DNA from: Peptococcaceae bacterium
GTDB lineage: Bacteria > Bacillota > Peptococcia > DRI-13 > UBA5745
Direction of reading: 5' to 3'
DNA length: 14,945 bases
Assembly (NCBI GenBank): GCA_031264885.1
Contig: JAISDM010000157.1
Location: 1 to 14,945, forward strand
Shown: piece by piece, positions 7,185 through 13,872 of the stretch
How the letters are laid out: every line of letters starts with the position of its first letter
Position numbering within the stretch: the stretch's first letter is position 1
The notes under the pieces: model-generated
Database searches by the model: none
What the model saw: the letters and a program-made list of their open reading frames with translations, nothing else
What the model was told of the DNA's origin: nothing
Program-made: the position numbers and the translations under genes

Positions 7185-7901
7185 CTACCTGCCCAACGAC
7201 CATCTGGGACAGGTATTGCGCCGGTTTTTGTCCACAATCTCGCTGATGTCGGCCCGATCCAGGCGGCGGGCGAGGCTGTCCCAGCCCGAGCGGATCTTGT
7301 ACTCCATCTCTTCTTTATACAGCGGCAGCAGGCTGAAAAAATAAATGACCTTGTCCTCCCGCACGGGCAAAACGACGAAGTCCTCGTCCACCGTTACCGG
7401 GAGGCTCAATGCCACGCTGGATAATTTGGTGTCGGAAGCGAAAGGCGCGGGAGGGTCGCCATTTGGCATAATATGGGAATGCCAAACCCACGTCTTGAAC
7501 TTATGAGGGAATTGCGCCAATATTTTCAGCCACCGCAGAGGCCAGTAATTGGTTTCGTGGGCCAAATCCTCCAAACTGAGGAGCCAGTCTTCCGGCAGAC
7601 AGAGCATCAGTTCCGCGTACCGGTACCGTTCCATGGACTTGGGCGCCGACATGGGACTGTCGCTCATGCCGGAGGTCACAAAGGTGTGATACGGCCGTTC
7701 TTCCTCGTCGGGAGGCACGTGCAGCAAGTCCACCCGAACCTGATTTCTGGCGGTTTCTCTGAGAATATAATCCACGGGGGCGATGTACGCGGCAATATGC
7801 TCCTGTATCAACAGGTTGGCCTCCCGGTCTTGAGGCGCGGGGCCGTCCAGGGATTCCGCGGGAGTGGAATAATGCATAATGGGCGTTTTAAGTTGATTCA
7901 T
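7185..7901 (-). CDS. Suppressor-of-fused (SUFU) domain protein
   Basis: A 238-residue soluble protein. The stretch HTFVTSGMSDSPMSAP followed by RYAELMLCLPEDW and, later, FKTWVWHSHIMPNG, fits the bacterial SUFU-like domain family (PF05076 type). Many bacterial members are thought to be immunity or protein-binding modules, but a cellular role for stand-alone copies is not established. The ATG at 7901 has GGAGG 7 bases upstream; an ATG at 7907 would leave only one base of spacing. The start overlaps the tadA stop (7888) by 14 bases, indicating translational coupling. No signal peptide or membrane segment is seen. The family is assigned from motif recall, and no polymorphic-toxin gene is nearby that would make this an immunity protein. 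Confidence 0.75.
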   Translation of the reverse strand: MNQLKTPIMHYSTPAESLDGPAPQDREANLLIQEHIAAYIAPVDYILRETARNQVRVDLLHVPPDEEERPYHTFVTSGMSDSPMSAPKSMERYRYAELMLCLPEDWLLSLEDLAHETNYWPLRWLKILAQFPHKFKTWVWHSHIMPNGDPPAPFASDTKLSSVALSLPVTVDEDFVVLPVREDKVIYFFSLLPLYKEEMEYKIRSGWDSLARRLDRADISEIVDKNRRNTCPRWSLGR

Positions 7902-8355
7902 GCTCATGCCTCCGTTCGCGGAAGAACGTCCGCAGAAGAGCCTCGCTGTCTTTGGCCCGAATCCCGCCGGTGACGCGAACCTGGTGCTTGAATCCCGGAA
8001 ATTGCAGCAGATTCAACAAAGAGCCGGCTGCTCCCAAATCCGGATCGTCCGCGCCATAGACCAGCCGGGCGACCCTCGCCTGAACCAGCGCGCAGGCGCA
8101 CATGGGGCACGGCTCCAGGGTCACATACAGCGCCGTATTCGCCAGCCGCCAATCTCCATGAGCGGCGCCGGCCATCTTTAGCGCCAGGATCTCCGCGTGA
8201 GCGGAAGGATCTTTATCCGCTTCCCGGCGATTATGTCCGCGGCCGATCACCGACTGATCTTTTACCAAGACGGCGCCCACCGGCACATCCCCGTGTTCCA
8301 GGGCTTTGTGGGCCTCTTCCAGCGCAATCGCCATGAAATATTCATCCGGGTACAT
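7888..8355 (-). CDS. tadA: tRNA-specific adenosine deaminase TadA
   Basis: A 155-residue zinc deaminase that converts A34 to inosine in tRNA-Arg(ACG). The site is complete: H53-A54-E55 (zinc ligand and proton shuttle) and P82-C83-P84-M85-C86 (the other two zinc ligands), with DVPVGAVLV, RGHNRRE and GAAGSLLNLLQ as further TadA signatures. The FFRERR end matches the usual C-terminus. The ATG at 8355 is chosen because family members begin just before the equivalent of DEYFMAIALEEA; a GTG at 8367 is in frame and neither has a strong ribosome binding site. It overlaps the SUFU-domain gene by 14 bases. Upstream lie repeat R2 and tRNA-Arg(CCT). Confidence 0.94.
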   Translation of the reverse strand: MYPDEYFMAIALEEAHKALEHGDVPVGAVLVKDQSVIGRGHNRREADKDPSAHAEILALKMAGAAHGDWRLANTALYVTLEPCPMCACALVQARVARLVYGADDPDLGAAGSLLNLLQFPGFKHQVRVTGGIRAKDSEALLRTFFRERRHEHEST

Positions 8356-8401
8356 TTGATTCACCACATTCGGCTGTTTGGCAAAGTAAAAATCTGGTAC
8401 G

Positions 8402-8535
8402 ATTCGCAGTTTGGGAATTCGCGTCTGTCAGAGACGGGCGGCAGGATGCCGCCCCTACAGATGCGTCATTCACGGTACCGTAGGGGCGGCATCCTGCCGC
8501 CCGGGACCGTCCGGAAACATTCGTTTGATTGTTTT
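8402..8535. repeat. Compound palindromic repeat R2, with flanking 13-bp direct repeats
   Basis: Two 24-bp arms that are exact reverse complements lie at 8435-8458 and 8480-8503. Each arm is itself a hairpin (GGGCGGCA-GGA-TGCCGCCC and its complement), next to CCTAC/GTAGG. An outer stem GCGTCTGT...ACAGATGC surrounds the left hairpin. The element begins GATTCGCAGTTTGGGAATT, matching R3, and ends with CCGTCCGGAAAC. The 13-mer AAAATCTGGTACG occurs immediately before it (8389-8401) and immediately after it (8536-8548). Confidence 0.88.
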
Positions 8536-8541
8536 AAAATC

Positions 8542-8620
8542 TGGTACGCCCAGGAGGACTCGAACCTCCGCAAGACGCGGATTAGGAATCCGCCGCTCTA
8601 TCCGCCTGAGCTATGGGCGC
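8542..8620 (-). tRNA. tRNA-Arg (anticodon CCT), CCA encoded
   Basis: Reading the minus strand: acceptor GCGCCCA, TA, D-stem GCTC/GAGC, anticodon stem GCGGA/TCCGC with loop TTCCTAA (anticodon CCT, decoding AGG), variable loop GTCTTGC, T-stem GGAGG/CCTCC with loop TTCGAGT, acceptor 3' strand TGGGCGT, discriminator A, then an encoded CCA (8542-8544). The terminal acceptor pair is G-T. All arms pair. Confidence 0.95.
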
Positions 8621-8636
8621 ACGATGATTTTAATTA

Positions 8637-8665
8637 ATCATACAGGGAAATACGAGATATTTCAA
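8637..8665 (-). promoter_or_regulatory. Promoter of tRNA-Arg(CCT)
   Basis: On the minus strand, -35 TTGAAA (8660-8665) and -10 TATGAT (8637-8642) are 17 bases apart, both close to consensus. The start would fall about ten bases before the tRNA 5' end at 8620, as is usual for tRNA genes. Confidence 0.8.
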
Positions 8666-8709
8666 GTCTTGCTTTAAAAAACTTCAAAAAAACACATCCG
8701 GAGGTTATT

Positions 8710-9366
8710 ATGAAAAACAGGCAATCCCGTGTTCTTATCGCTGTGCTGGCTTTTATTTTTATTCTTTCCAGCGGTTGGTTCATTTATCAGAATTACATTT
8801 ATAAGCTTCCTGTCCAGGAAGATCTTCCCACGGTGGAACCTGTCCCCACCGAAGCCACGACGACGGTTCCGCGGCCCACCGAACCCACGGCCTTTGCGCG
8901 GGCCGACGGCGAAATGCCGGCGCCTTCGCGGATTGTGATTCCGTTTCTGGAGATCGACGCCATCGTGGAATCGGTGGGTGTGGACAGCGAGGGACGCATG
9001 GCCACTTCCGATACGGCGGAAAACGTCGCCTGGTATAAATACGGGCCTTCTCCCGGATTCGAGGGCAACGCCCTGCTGGACGGACACAACAGCTGGGGCA
9101 AGAGGACGGCTGTTTTCGCGAAGCTGCCCACGCTGCCTCTCGATGAATCCGTCGTCGTCTATTATGAAGACGGCAGTTGGGCTACTTTCAGGGTCATCAC
9201 GAACAACAGCTATCCCCTCGACAATGTGCCCAGCTCGGTGATGTCCTTCGAAGGCCCCACCCGCACCACCGTGATTACCTGTACGGGCACTTACCGGGCA
9301 AGCCTGGGAACCCATGATCAACGCTGTGTGGTCACTCTGCGGCAGATTGAATATTTCCTCAGTTGA
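8710..9366 (+). CDS. Membrane-anchored sortase (class E/F-like)
   Basis: A 218-residue protein with an uncleaved N-terminal signal anchor (hydrophobic residues ~8-28), a Pro/Thr-rich stalk (PTEATTTVPRPTEPT, ~46-60) and a sortase beta-barrel from ~70. The catalytic triad is visible: H126 in LLDGHNSW, C191 in VITCTGTY and R205 in HDQRCVVTL. Sortases are cysteine transpeptidases that attach sorting-signal proteins to the cell wall or polymerise pili. The short GHN-type site and overall layout (RIVIPFLEIDA, WYKYGPSPG) look most like class E/F enzymes, though the class is uncertain. A GGAGG ribosome binding site lies 5 bases before the ATG. No LPXTG-type substrate is encoded in the window, so substrates must be elsewhere. 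It may be co-transcribed with the ECF gene 68 bases downstream. Confidence 0.9.
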   Translation: MKNRQSRVLIAVLAFIFILSSGWFIYQNYIYKLPVQEDLPTVEPVPTEATTTVPRPTEPTAFARADGEMPAPSRIVIPFLEIDAIVESVGVDSEGRMATSDTAENVAWYKYGPSPGFEGNALLDGHNSWGKRTAVFAKLPTLPLDESVVVYYEDGSWATFRVITNNSYPLDNVPSSVMSFEGPTRTTVITCTGTYRASLGTHDQRCVVTLRQIEYFLS

Positions 9367-9417
9367 CGCGATTCGAGATGCCTCGATTCGGGATTCCTGA
9401 CGCGATTCGGGATGCCT
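9365..9417 (+). repeat. Short imperfect direct repeats before the ECF gene
   Basis: GACGCGATTCGAGATGCCT (9365-9383) and GACGCGATTCGGGATGCCT (9399-9417) differ at one base, and a third partial unit CGATTCGGGATTCCT lies between them. They fill nearly the whole spacer between the sortase stop and the ribosome binding site of the next gene. No function is evident; replication slippage is the simplest origin. Confidence 0.7.
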
Positions 9418-9434
9418 AAGGAGACGATATTGAC

Positions 9435-10241
9435 ATGCCAAACAACATAAACACGGAGAAATTAGTCATCACAGCGCTCATTACGGCCATGACCGCAGTG
9501 ATGACCATCGCGGTCGCGATACCGGTGCCGTTTACCAACGGATACGTGCATCCGGGCGACAGCATGATCCTATTGGGGGCGCTGATACTCGGGCGGCGGC
9601 GCGGCGCCTTTGCCGCCGGCGTCGGTTCCGCGCTGGCGGACATCATCATAGGATACTCGGTTTGGGCGCCTTTCACGCTGGTGATTAAAGGCGTTATGGC
9701 CTTCATCACAGGACTGATCATCGAAAAATGCGAGGAAAAACGCCGCAATCTCGCCGTCTTATGCGGGTCGGTCATAGCCTTGTGGCTCGTGTTCAACGCG
9801 GCGGTATTCGGCGTCGTCATGTACACGGCGAACACCGACGCCGCTTCCCTTTCCTCCATTTTGGGCGCGGAAGGAAACGCCTCTTCACTGGCCGCCGCAG
9901 TGCGTGGAATCGAGGCGCGTCTCATGGCGTCCGCTTTAATCATACCGGCCGCTTTGCTTCTGATTGCCTTCGCGCTGCGCAAGAAGGAGAACGTCTCCGT
10001 CCCGCTCAGTCACGTCGTCGGCATGACAGGCGGCGGACTTTTTATGGTATTCGGCTATTATATCGCCGGCAGTTTGATCTACGGGAATATCGCCGCCGCG
10101 GTTTTCAGCATACCGGCTAATATCGCGCAATTCGTGGGCGGCTTCCTTATTGCCGCGCTGCTGTCCGCAGCCTTGCGGAACACATCCGCCAAGCGGTACT
10201 TTCTGCATTCGGCGGAGGATTTCCGCCGCCGCGGGCGGTGA
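9435..10241 (+). CDS. ECF transporter S-component (substrate-binding membrane subunit)
   Basis: A 268-residue hydrophobic protein with about six membrane helices. The N-terminus carries an A-x-x-x-A type helix (ALITAMTAV) of the sort that docks to EcfT, followed by FTNGYVHPGDSMILLGALIL, LGRRRGAFAAGVGSALAD and GYSVWAPFTLVIKG, which are characteristic of ECF S-components of the PF12822/HmpT-like group. These bind a vitamin or related micronutrient and share a common EcfAA'T energising module, which is not in this window. A poorly conserved loop (residues ~130-160) makes the protein longer than the ~200-residue norm. AAGGAG lies 11 bases before the ATG, a long spacing. The substrate cannot be assigned, and no riboswitch is recognised in the 68-base leader. 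Confidence 0.85.
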   Translation: MPNNINTEKLVITALITAMTAVMTIAVAIPVPFTNGYVHPGDSMILLGALILGRRRGAFAAGVGSALADIIIGYSVWAPFTLVIKGVMAFITGLIIEKCEEKRRNLAVLCGSVIALWLVFNAAVFGVVMYTANTDAASLSSILGAEGNASSLAAAVRGIEARLMASALIIPAALLLIAFALRKKENVSVPLSHVVGMTGGGLFMVFGYYIAGSLIYGNIAAAVFSIPANIAQFVGGFLIAALLSAALRNTSAKRYFLHSAEDFRRRGR

Positions 10242-10270
10242 GATCCATATCAGACGAGTGCGTCGCCCGC

Positions 10271-10313
10271 CATATTTTGTCATTCCGGGCTTGACCCGGA
10301 ATGACAAAATATG
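10271..10313. terminator. Perfect 19-bp stem-loop after the ECF gene (GTCATTCC palindrome family)
   Basis: The arms 10271-10289 and 10295-10313 are perfect reverse complements around the loop CTTGA. The core GTCATTCCGGG/CCCGGAATGAC is extended by TTTTG/CAAAA on the outside, so on either strand the stem ends in a short T-rich tract. It lies 30 bases after the ECF stop and could terminate it. It also belongs to the GTCATTC/GAATGAC palindrome class seen again at 13787-13861. Confidence 0.6.
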
Positions 10314-10436
10314 CGATTCGCAATTTGGGAATTTGCGTCTGTTCAAAGACGGGCGGCAGAATGCCGCCCCCTACAGACGCCTCGCTCACGATACCGTAGG
10401 GGCGGCATTCTGCCGCCCGAACCCCCAGGATCGCTC
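10314..10436. repeat. Compound palindromic repeat R3
   Basis: It begins GATTCGCAATTTGGGAATT, as in R2. It contains an outer stem GCGTCTGT (10335-10342) / ACAGACGC (10373-10380) around the hairpin GGGCGGCA-GAA-TGCCGCCC, then a spacer with CTCACGATACC, then the complementary hairpin at 10396-10419. The left arm has one extra C compared with R2. The truncated ATPase reading frame stays open through the whole element. The right border is uncertain; the palindrome GCCTGCGCAGGC follows at ~10440. Confidence 0.82.
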
Positions 10437-11318
10437 ATGCCTGCGCAGGCGCGTTTCCCTAATTATCGGTTATTCTGGGAGGAATGCCCGTCTTATGAAC
10501 ACTCTGAGTGTTCTGTTAAAGCCGAAACAGACAGTGGGCTATCCTGGTCCTGGAAATACCGTAAAGCGAAGTTGTCAGATTTAGGTTCGCAAATTATCGC
10601 AAACAACCCTGTCGCGGTGGATTCTTCAACTGAATTTGCTCTGTGGGACTGGCAAACAAACGGACATGTAAACGAGAGGTTTAGCCGAGCCCAAATTCTC
10701 GCTCCGGACGGAGGATTGTATCTGTTGCCTCTTGAGGGGAGAGCAATGAGCCTTTGCAAGTATCTTGATTTTGCGTCACTCCTCTTGCAACCGCAGAAAT
10801 TATCATTCAACACGTCAAAACAATTAACTGCGGCGTTAAAAATCTTAAACCCGCGTGTTACAGACGTTCGCTTAACAGACATTGAAAGCGGATTGTCGGT
10901 TGTGTTAGACGACAGCCATTCAGTCACACTCGGCGCAATCGGCAATGGCGCCGTAACTTGGGCAAGCGTGCTTATTGCCGTCTTGGATGTCATTGAGTCA
11001 ATAAAGAATAAACCTCAAGCGGATATGCCGGTTCTTTTGCTGATTGATGAAATGGGCGCGGGTATTCATTACAGCATTATGCTCGATGTGTGGAAATATA
11101 TCAGAGATTTCACACAGCAGTACCGCAGCATCCAGTTTGTTTTTACGACGCACAGCGATGATTGCGTCAGAGCTTATTGCGAAGCGTTTTCGGGGAGTAA
11201 CGCGGCGAAAATCATCCGTTTGCACCAGACCGCCGCTGATCAAAGAATCGTTCCGACAGATTATCTGGAAGAGCAGTTCAACCGCATTGCCGGGGGAGAT
11301 TGGGAGGTGCGCGGATGA
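10437..11318 (+). pseudogene. 5'-truncated AAA (OLD/RecF/SMC-like) ATPase
   Basis: The open frame (usable from an ATG at 10437, and open back to 10311 through repeat R3) encodes the C-terminal part of an ABC-type AAA ATPase. Visible are a signature-like LGAIGNGAVTWASVL, Walker B VLLLIDEMGAGIH (from 11031) and the switch histidine motif FTTHSDDC (from ~11142). The N-terminal Walker A region, about the first 80-100 residues in this family, is absent, and codons before ~10460 come from repeat sequence. The remaining frame has no internal stop. It overlaps the next start by ATGA. Such ATPases are commonly encoded with a TOPRIM or nuclease partner in phage-defence modules (for example PARIS-type or ATPase plus DUF3226 pairs), so this is probably an inactivated remnant of one. 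The exact family is uncertain. Confidence 0.75.
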
Positions 11319-11383
11319 ACAATAATAACCGATACAAATGGTTAATGGTCGTGGAAAACACCACAATTGCCGGCCGAGCCTGA
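11315..11383 (+). pseudogene. 22-codon remnant of the ATPase partner gene
   Basis: The ATG overlaps the ATPase stop (ATGA) and has GGGAGG 7 bases upstream (11302-11307), so translation of a second operon gene clearly began here. The peptide starts MNNNNRYKWLMVVE; a short basic lead into a hydrophobic strand ending in VVE is how TOPRIM/DUF3226-type partner proteins often begin (the LVEG-x-x-D motif). The expected G-x-x-D is missing and a stop follows eight codons later. I read it as the 5' stump of a deleted partner. A genuine 22-residue peptide cannot be excluded. Confidence 0.5.
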
Positions 11384-11558
11384 AGTTATTAGTAACATCA
11401 AGTCGGCCATCGGCTTATCATAGCGTCAGCAATGCACAAATGTATGTACATATGACCCCGACGCGTGGGCCGTCAATCCGCAAACCGCAGTCAATATTTG
11501 CCGGGCATGGGTGATTTAAGGGAGGAATTGAAAGTGAAAACGAATAAGGAGGCGTTTT
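11384..11558 (+). other. Spacer with a possible gene fragment and the leader of the oxidoreductase operon
   Basis: No complete gene is visible. One frame is open from 11424 to 11518 after a stop and reads TYDPDAWAVNPQTAVNICRA, which looks like protein sequence rather than chance, but I do not recognise it. The following GGGAGGAATTG and AAGGAGG lead into the reductase start. I found no convincing -35/-10 pair. Confidence 0.4.
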
Positions 11559-12542
11559 ATGAAATACACCAGGGTAAAGGAGTTGACTTTCGCGCGCGTT
11601 ATTTTGGGCGTTGGGCTTTTCGGCTCATCTTATCCGGCCGAAGAAGGGGAGAAAGTAATACGCTTCTATACGGAAAACGGCGGGAACGCCATTGATACCG
11701 GTAATATTTACGCGAATTGGATTCAAGGCGCAGAGCCGAGCGCGTCCGAAAAATTCCTGGGCGGGTTTTTCAAAGAAAACCCGGGTTTTCGCGATAAAAT
11801 CATTCTTTGTACGAAAGGCGCCCATTATAGTTTCTATGATCCTGAACACAAGCCTCGCGTTAAACCTGAATGCATCCGCGAGGATATCGAAAGCAGTCTT
11901 CGCAATATGGGTGTCGATCATGTTGATTTTTACTGGCTTCACCGCGATGATCCCTCTTATCCGGTGGACCCAATTATGGATGCGCTTTTTGAAGCGCAAG
12001 ACGCGAAGAAGTTTCTCTATTTCGGGGCTTCCAACTGGTCCGCCGAACGTATAGCCGAGGCGAACGCCTACGCGAAATCATGCGGGCGGGAGGGTTTTGT
12101 TTCCAGCCAGCTTCAATTTTCATTCGTACATACCCTTGATGTTTCGGATAAAACCACACTTTATTTTGATGAAGAAAAAGACGGCCGGTTTTATATTGAC
12201 AATCAACTGGATATGTTTGCGTACACAAGCCAGGCCAAAGGCTATATTACCAAGGTCTTGGAAGGCATCCCCTTAAAAGGCAACATGGAAAAAAACTACG
12301 GTTGTCCGACCAACCGGGAACGCGCCGCCAGAGCGGCAAAAGTGGCGGAAGAACTGGGCGGAGGCGTTGCCGCGGAAGAGGTGGCGCTGGCATATATGCA
12401 CACTTTGCCATACAACGTAATGACGATTGTCGGCCCGCGCGTTTTGGATCAGATAAAGGCCAGCATGCGGGCGGGGGATATCGAGCTGACTGCCGGACAA
12501 ATCGAATATCTTGCGAAGGACGAGACCCCGCTGACACGCTGA
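11559..12542 (+). CDS. Aldo/keto reductase family oxidoreductase
   Basis: A 327-residue TIM-barrel NAD(P)H-dependent oxidoreductase. The catalytic tetrad is present: D46 and Y51 (NAIDTGNIYANW), K86 (IILCTKGAH) and H128 (DFYWLHRDDP). The later GASNWS strand and the C-terminal TIVGPRVLDQIKASM correspond to the usual substrate and cofactor-binding loops. It resembles the bacterial YajO/YghZ-like group that reduces aldehydes and sugars; the substrate is unknown. AAGGAGG (11546-11552) sits 6 bases before the ATG, a near-ideal ribosome binding site. It is followed after 33 bases by a zinc alcohol dehydrogenase, which suggests a two-step sugar or polyol conversion; this is inference from context. 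Confidence 0.93.
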   Translation: MKYTRVKELTFARVILGVGLFGSSYPAEEGEKVIRFYTENGGNAIDTGNIYANWIQGAEPSASEKFLGGFFKENPGFRDKIILCTKGAHYSFYDPEHKPRVKPECIREDIESSLRNMGVDHVDFYWLHRDDPSYPVDPIMDALFEAQDAKKFLYFGASNWSAERIAEANAYAKSCGREGFVSSQLQFSFVHTLDVSDKTTLYFDEEKDGRFYIDNQLDMFAYTSQAKGYITKVLEGIPLKGNMEKNYGCPTNRERAARAAKVAEELGGGVAAEEVALAYMHTLPYNVMTIVGPRVLDQIKASMRAGDIELTAGQIEYLAKDETPLTR

Positions 12543-12575
12543 GAAACTGTCAATAAAAAGAGAGGACGAACGGAT

Positions 12576-13613
12576 ATGCCAAAAATGAAAGGTGTTGTCT
12601 ACCTCGGGAATCATACCGTAAGCGTCAGGCAGGATATCGACGTGCCTGAACCAGGCCCGAACCAGGTACTCATTAAAGTGGCTTACGCGGCGCTTTGCGC
12701 CACCGATATCCATGGAATGGAGGGGCTCATCGGGATGCCGGCAAAAGGACCGGACACAGTCATCGGGCATGAATGCAGCGGCGTTGTTGTGGCGCTGGGC
12801 AGTGAAGCGGAGGGAAAGGGCCTCCGTGTCGGCGACCACGTGGTCGGCGATCCGGGCATGTACTGTCATTACTGCGAAGATTGTAAAGCCGGCCGTAAAT
12901 GTACGGCAAAGCACAATCGCGGCCATGGGGTCATGGCCGAGTACAAAGTATATAATATAGACAGCTGCCATAAAATCCCGGATGATTTTCCGCTGCGCCG
13001 GGCCGCCCTCGTGGAACCCACAACCTGTGTCCTGCGCGCCATTGATCTCGTGCAGCCGGAAGTCGGGAAGACAGCGGTATTATCAGGGGCCGGCGGTATC
13101 GGTATGCTGCTCCTGCGGGCGATCAAACGCGCCGGCGCGGCTCGCGTCACCGTGATTGAGCCGGTGGAGGAAAAATGGCCTTTGATCCGGGAATTAGGGG
13201 CGAGTTATATCATCAACCCGAAAAAACAGAATGTTGCGGAGGAATGCCAAAGGATCACCGGCGGTCACGGCTATGACTATGTATACGAAGCCTCCGGTAC
13301 TTCCGCCGCCGCGCCGGTATGCCTCGATATCACGGGTTACGGCGGAAAGATTGTATATTTCGCGGTGTATCCGGCGGATTATGAATTGCCTGTGAACCTG
13401 AATAAACTCTACAAAAAAGAAGGCAGCCTGTATACCGTATTTGTACATTATACAAACTTCCCGCGCGCGATACGTTTTGTCCAGGAAGACGACCCGGTGA
13501 TCGACAAAATCATCGGCCTGGAATTTCCCCTGGACAGAGCGCCGGAAGCGTTTGAAGCCTTCCATACATCCAAATATTCAAAAATTGTCCTCAAATGTAA
13601 TGAGGATATTTGA
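12576..13613 (+). CDS. Zinc-dependent medium-chain alcohol/polyol dehydrogenase
   Basis: A 345-residue MDR-family enzyme. Catalytic zinc ligands are C41 (ALCATDIHG) and H65-E66 (GHECSG), with E147 in the LVEPTT motif. The structural zinc lobe has four Cys, C97, C100, C103 and C109 (YCHYCEDCKAGRKC), with a shorter last spacing than the classical seven residues. The Rossmann NAD(P) motif is GAGGIG (171-176), followed by an acidic VIEP that may favour NAD. This places it near the sorbitol / L-threonine / butanediol dehydrogenase group; the substrate is not determinable. GAGGA lies 9 bases before the ATG. It forms an operon with the upstream aldo/keto reductase. Confidence 0.93.
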   Translation: MPKMKGVVYLGNHTVSVRQDIDVPEPGPNQVLIKVAYAALCATDIHGMEGLIGMPAKGPDTVIGHECSGVVVALGSEAEGKGLRVGDHVVGDPGMYCHYCEDCKAGRKCTAKHNRGHGVMAEYKVYNIDSCHKIPDDFPLRRAALVEPTTCVLRAIDLVQPEVGKTAVLSGAGGIGMLLLRAIKRAGAARVTVIEPVEEKWPLIRELGASYIINPKKQNVAEECQRITGGHGYDYVYEASGTSAAAPVCLDITGYGGKIVYFAVYPADYELPVNLNKLYKKEGSLYTVFVHYTNFPRAIRFVQEDDPVIDKIIGLEFPLDRAPEAFEAFHTSKYSKIVLKCNEDI

Positions 13614-13644
13614 ACGTGAGAATGCTCTCATAACTTGGAAATCC

Positions 13645-13719
13645 ACGTCTGTCGAGGACGGGCGGCAGAATGCCGCCCCTACAGACGCAACACACACGGG
13701 GTACCGCTGGCCGGAAACG
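13645..13719. repeat. Compound palindromic repeat R4 (right hairpin deleted)
   Basis: The outer stem ACGTCTGT/ACAGACGC and the left hairpin GGGCGGCA-GAA-TGCCGCCC (13659-13682) match R2 and R3. The spacer ACACGGGGTACCG then joins directly to CCGGAAAC, the distal end motif seen in R2. The second hairpin has been lost precisely. It lies 31 bases after the dehydrogenase stop, where the remaining hairpin could act as a transcript end. Confidence 0.75.
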
Positions 13720-13786
13720 ACAAAAATCGCATCGTTAACACCATATGGAAACGCACCCTAAATATTGCCGGGCTTGTCTGTCCCCC

Positions 13787-13861
13787 GTCATTCCGGCTTT
13801 ATGCCGGAATCCAAAAATGATAAACCAAGGAACCTGGATTCTGGGACAAGCCCAGAATGAC
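13787..13861. repeat. GTCATTC/GAATGAC palindromic repeat
   Basis: A 75-bp unit bounded by GTCATTC and GAATGAC contains two hairpins: ATTCCGGC-TTTAT-GCCGGAAT (13790-13810) and ATTCTGGG-ACAAG-CCCAGAAT (13838-13858). The same GTCATTCCGG core is used in the stem-loop at 10271-10313. Repeats of this general style are widespread REP-like elements in bacteria. Confidence 0.75.
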
Positions 13862-13872
13862 AAGATATGAGA

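Noticed and set aside
9367..9434. Riboswitch before the ECF S-component
   Set aside because: The 68-base leader is almost entirely short direct repeats and shows no thiamine, cobalamin, FMN or other aptamer motif.
8674..9441. 255-codon open frame on the minus strand opposite the sortase
   Set aside because: The sortase on the plus strand has a complete active site and ribosome binding site; the antisense frame has low-complexity basic composition and no recognisable domain.
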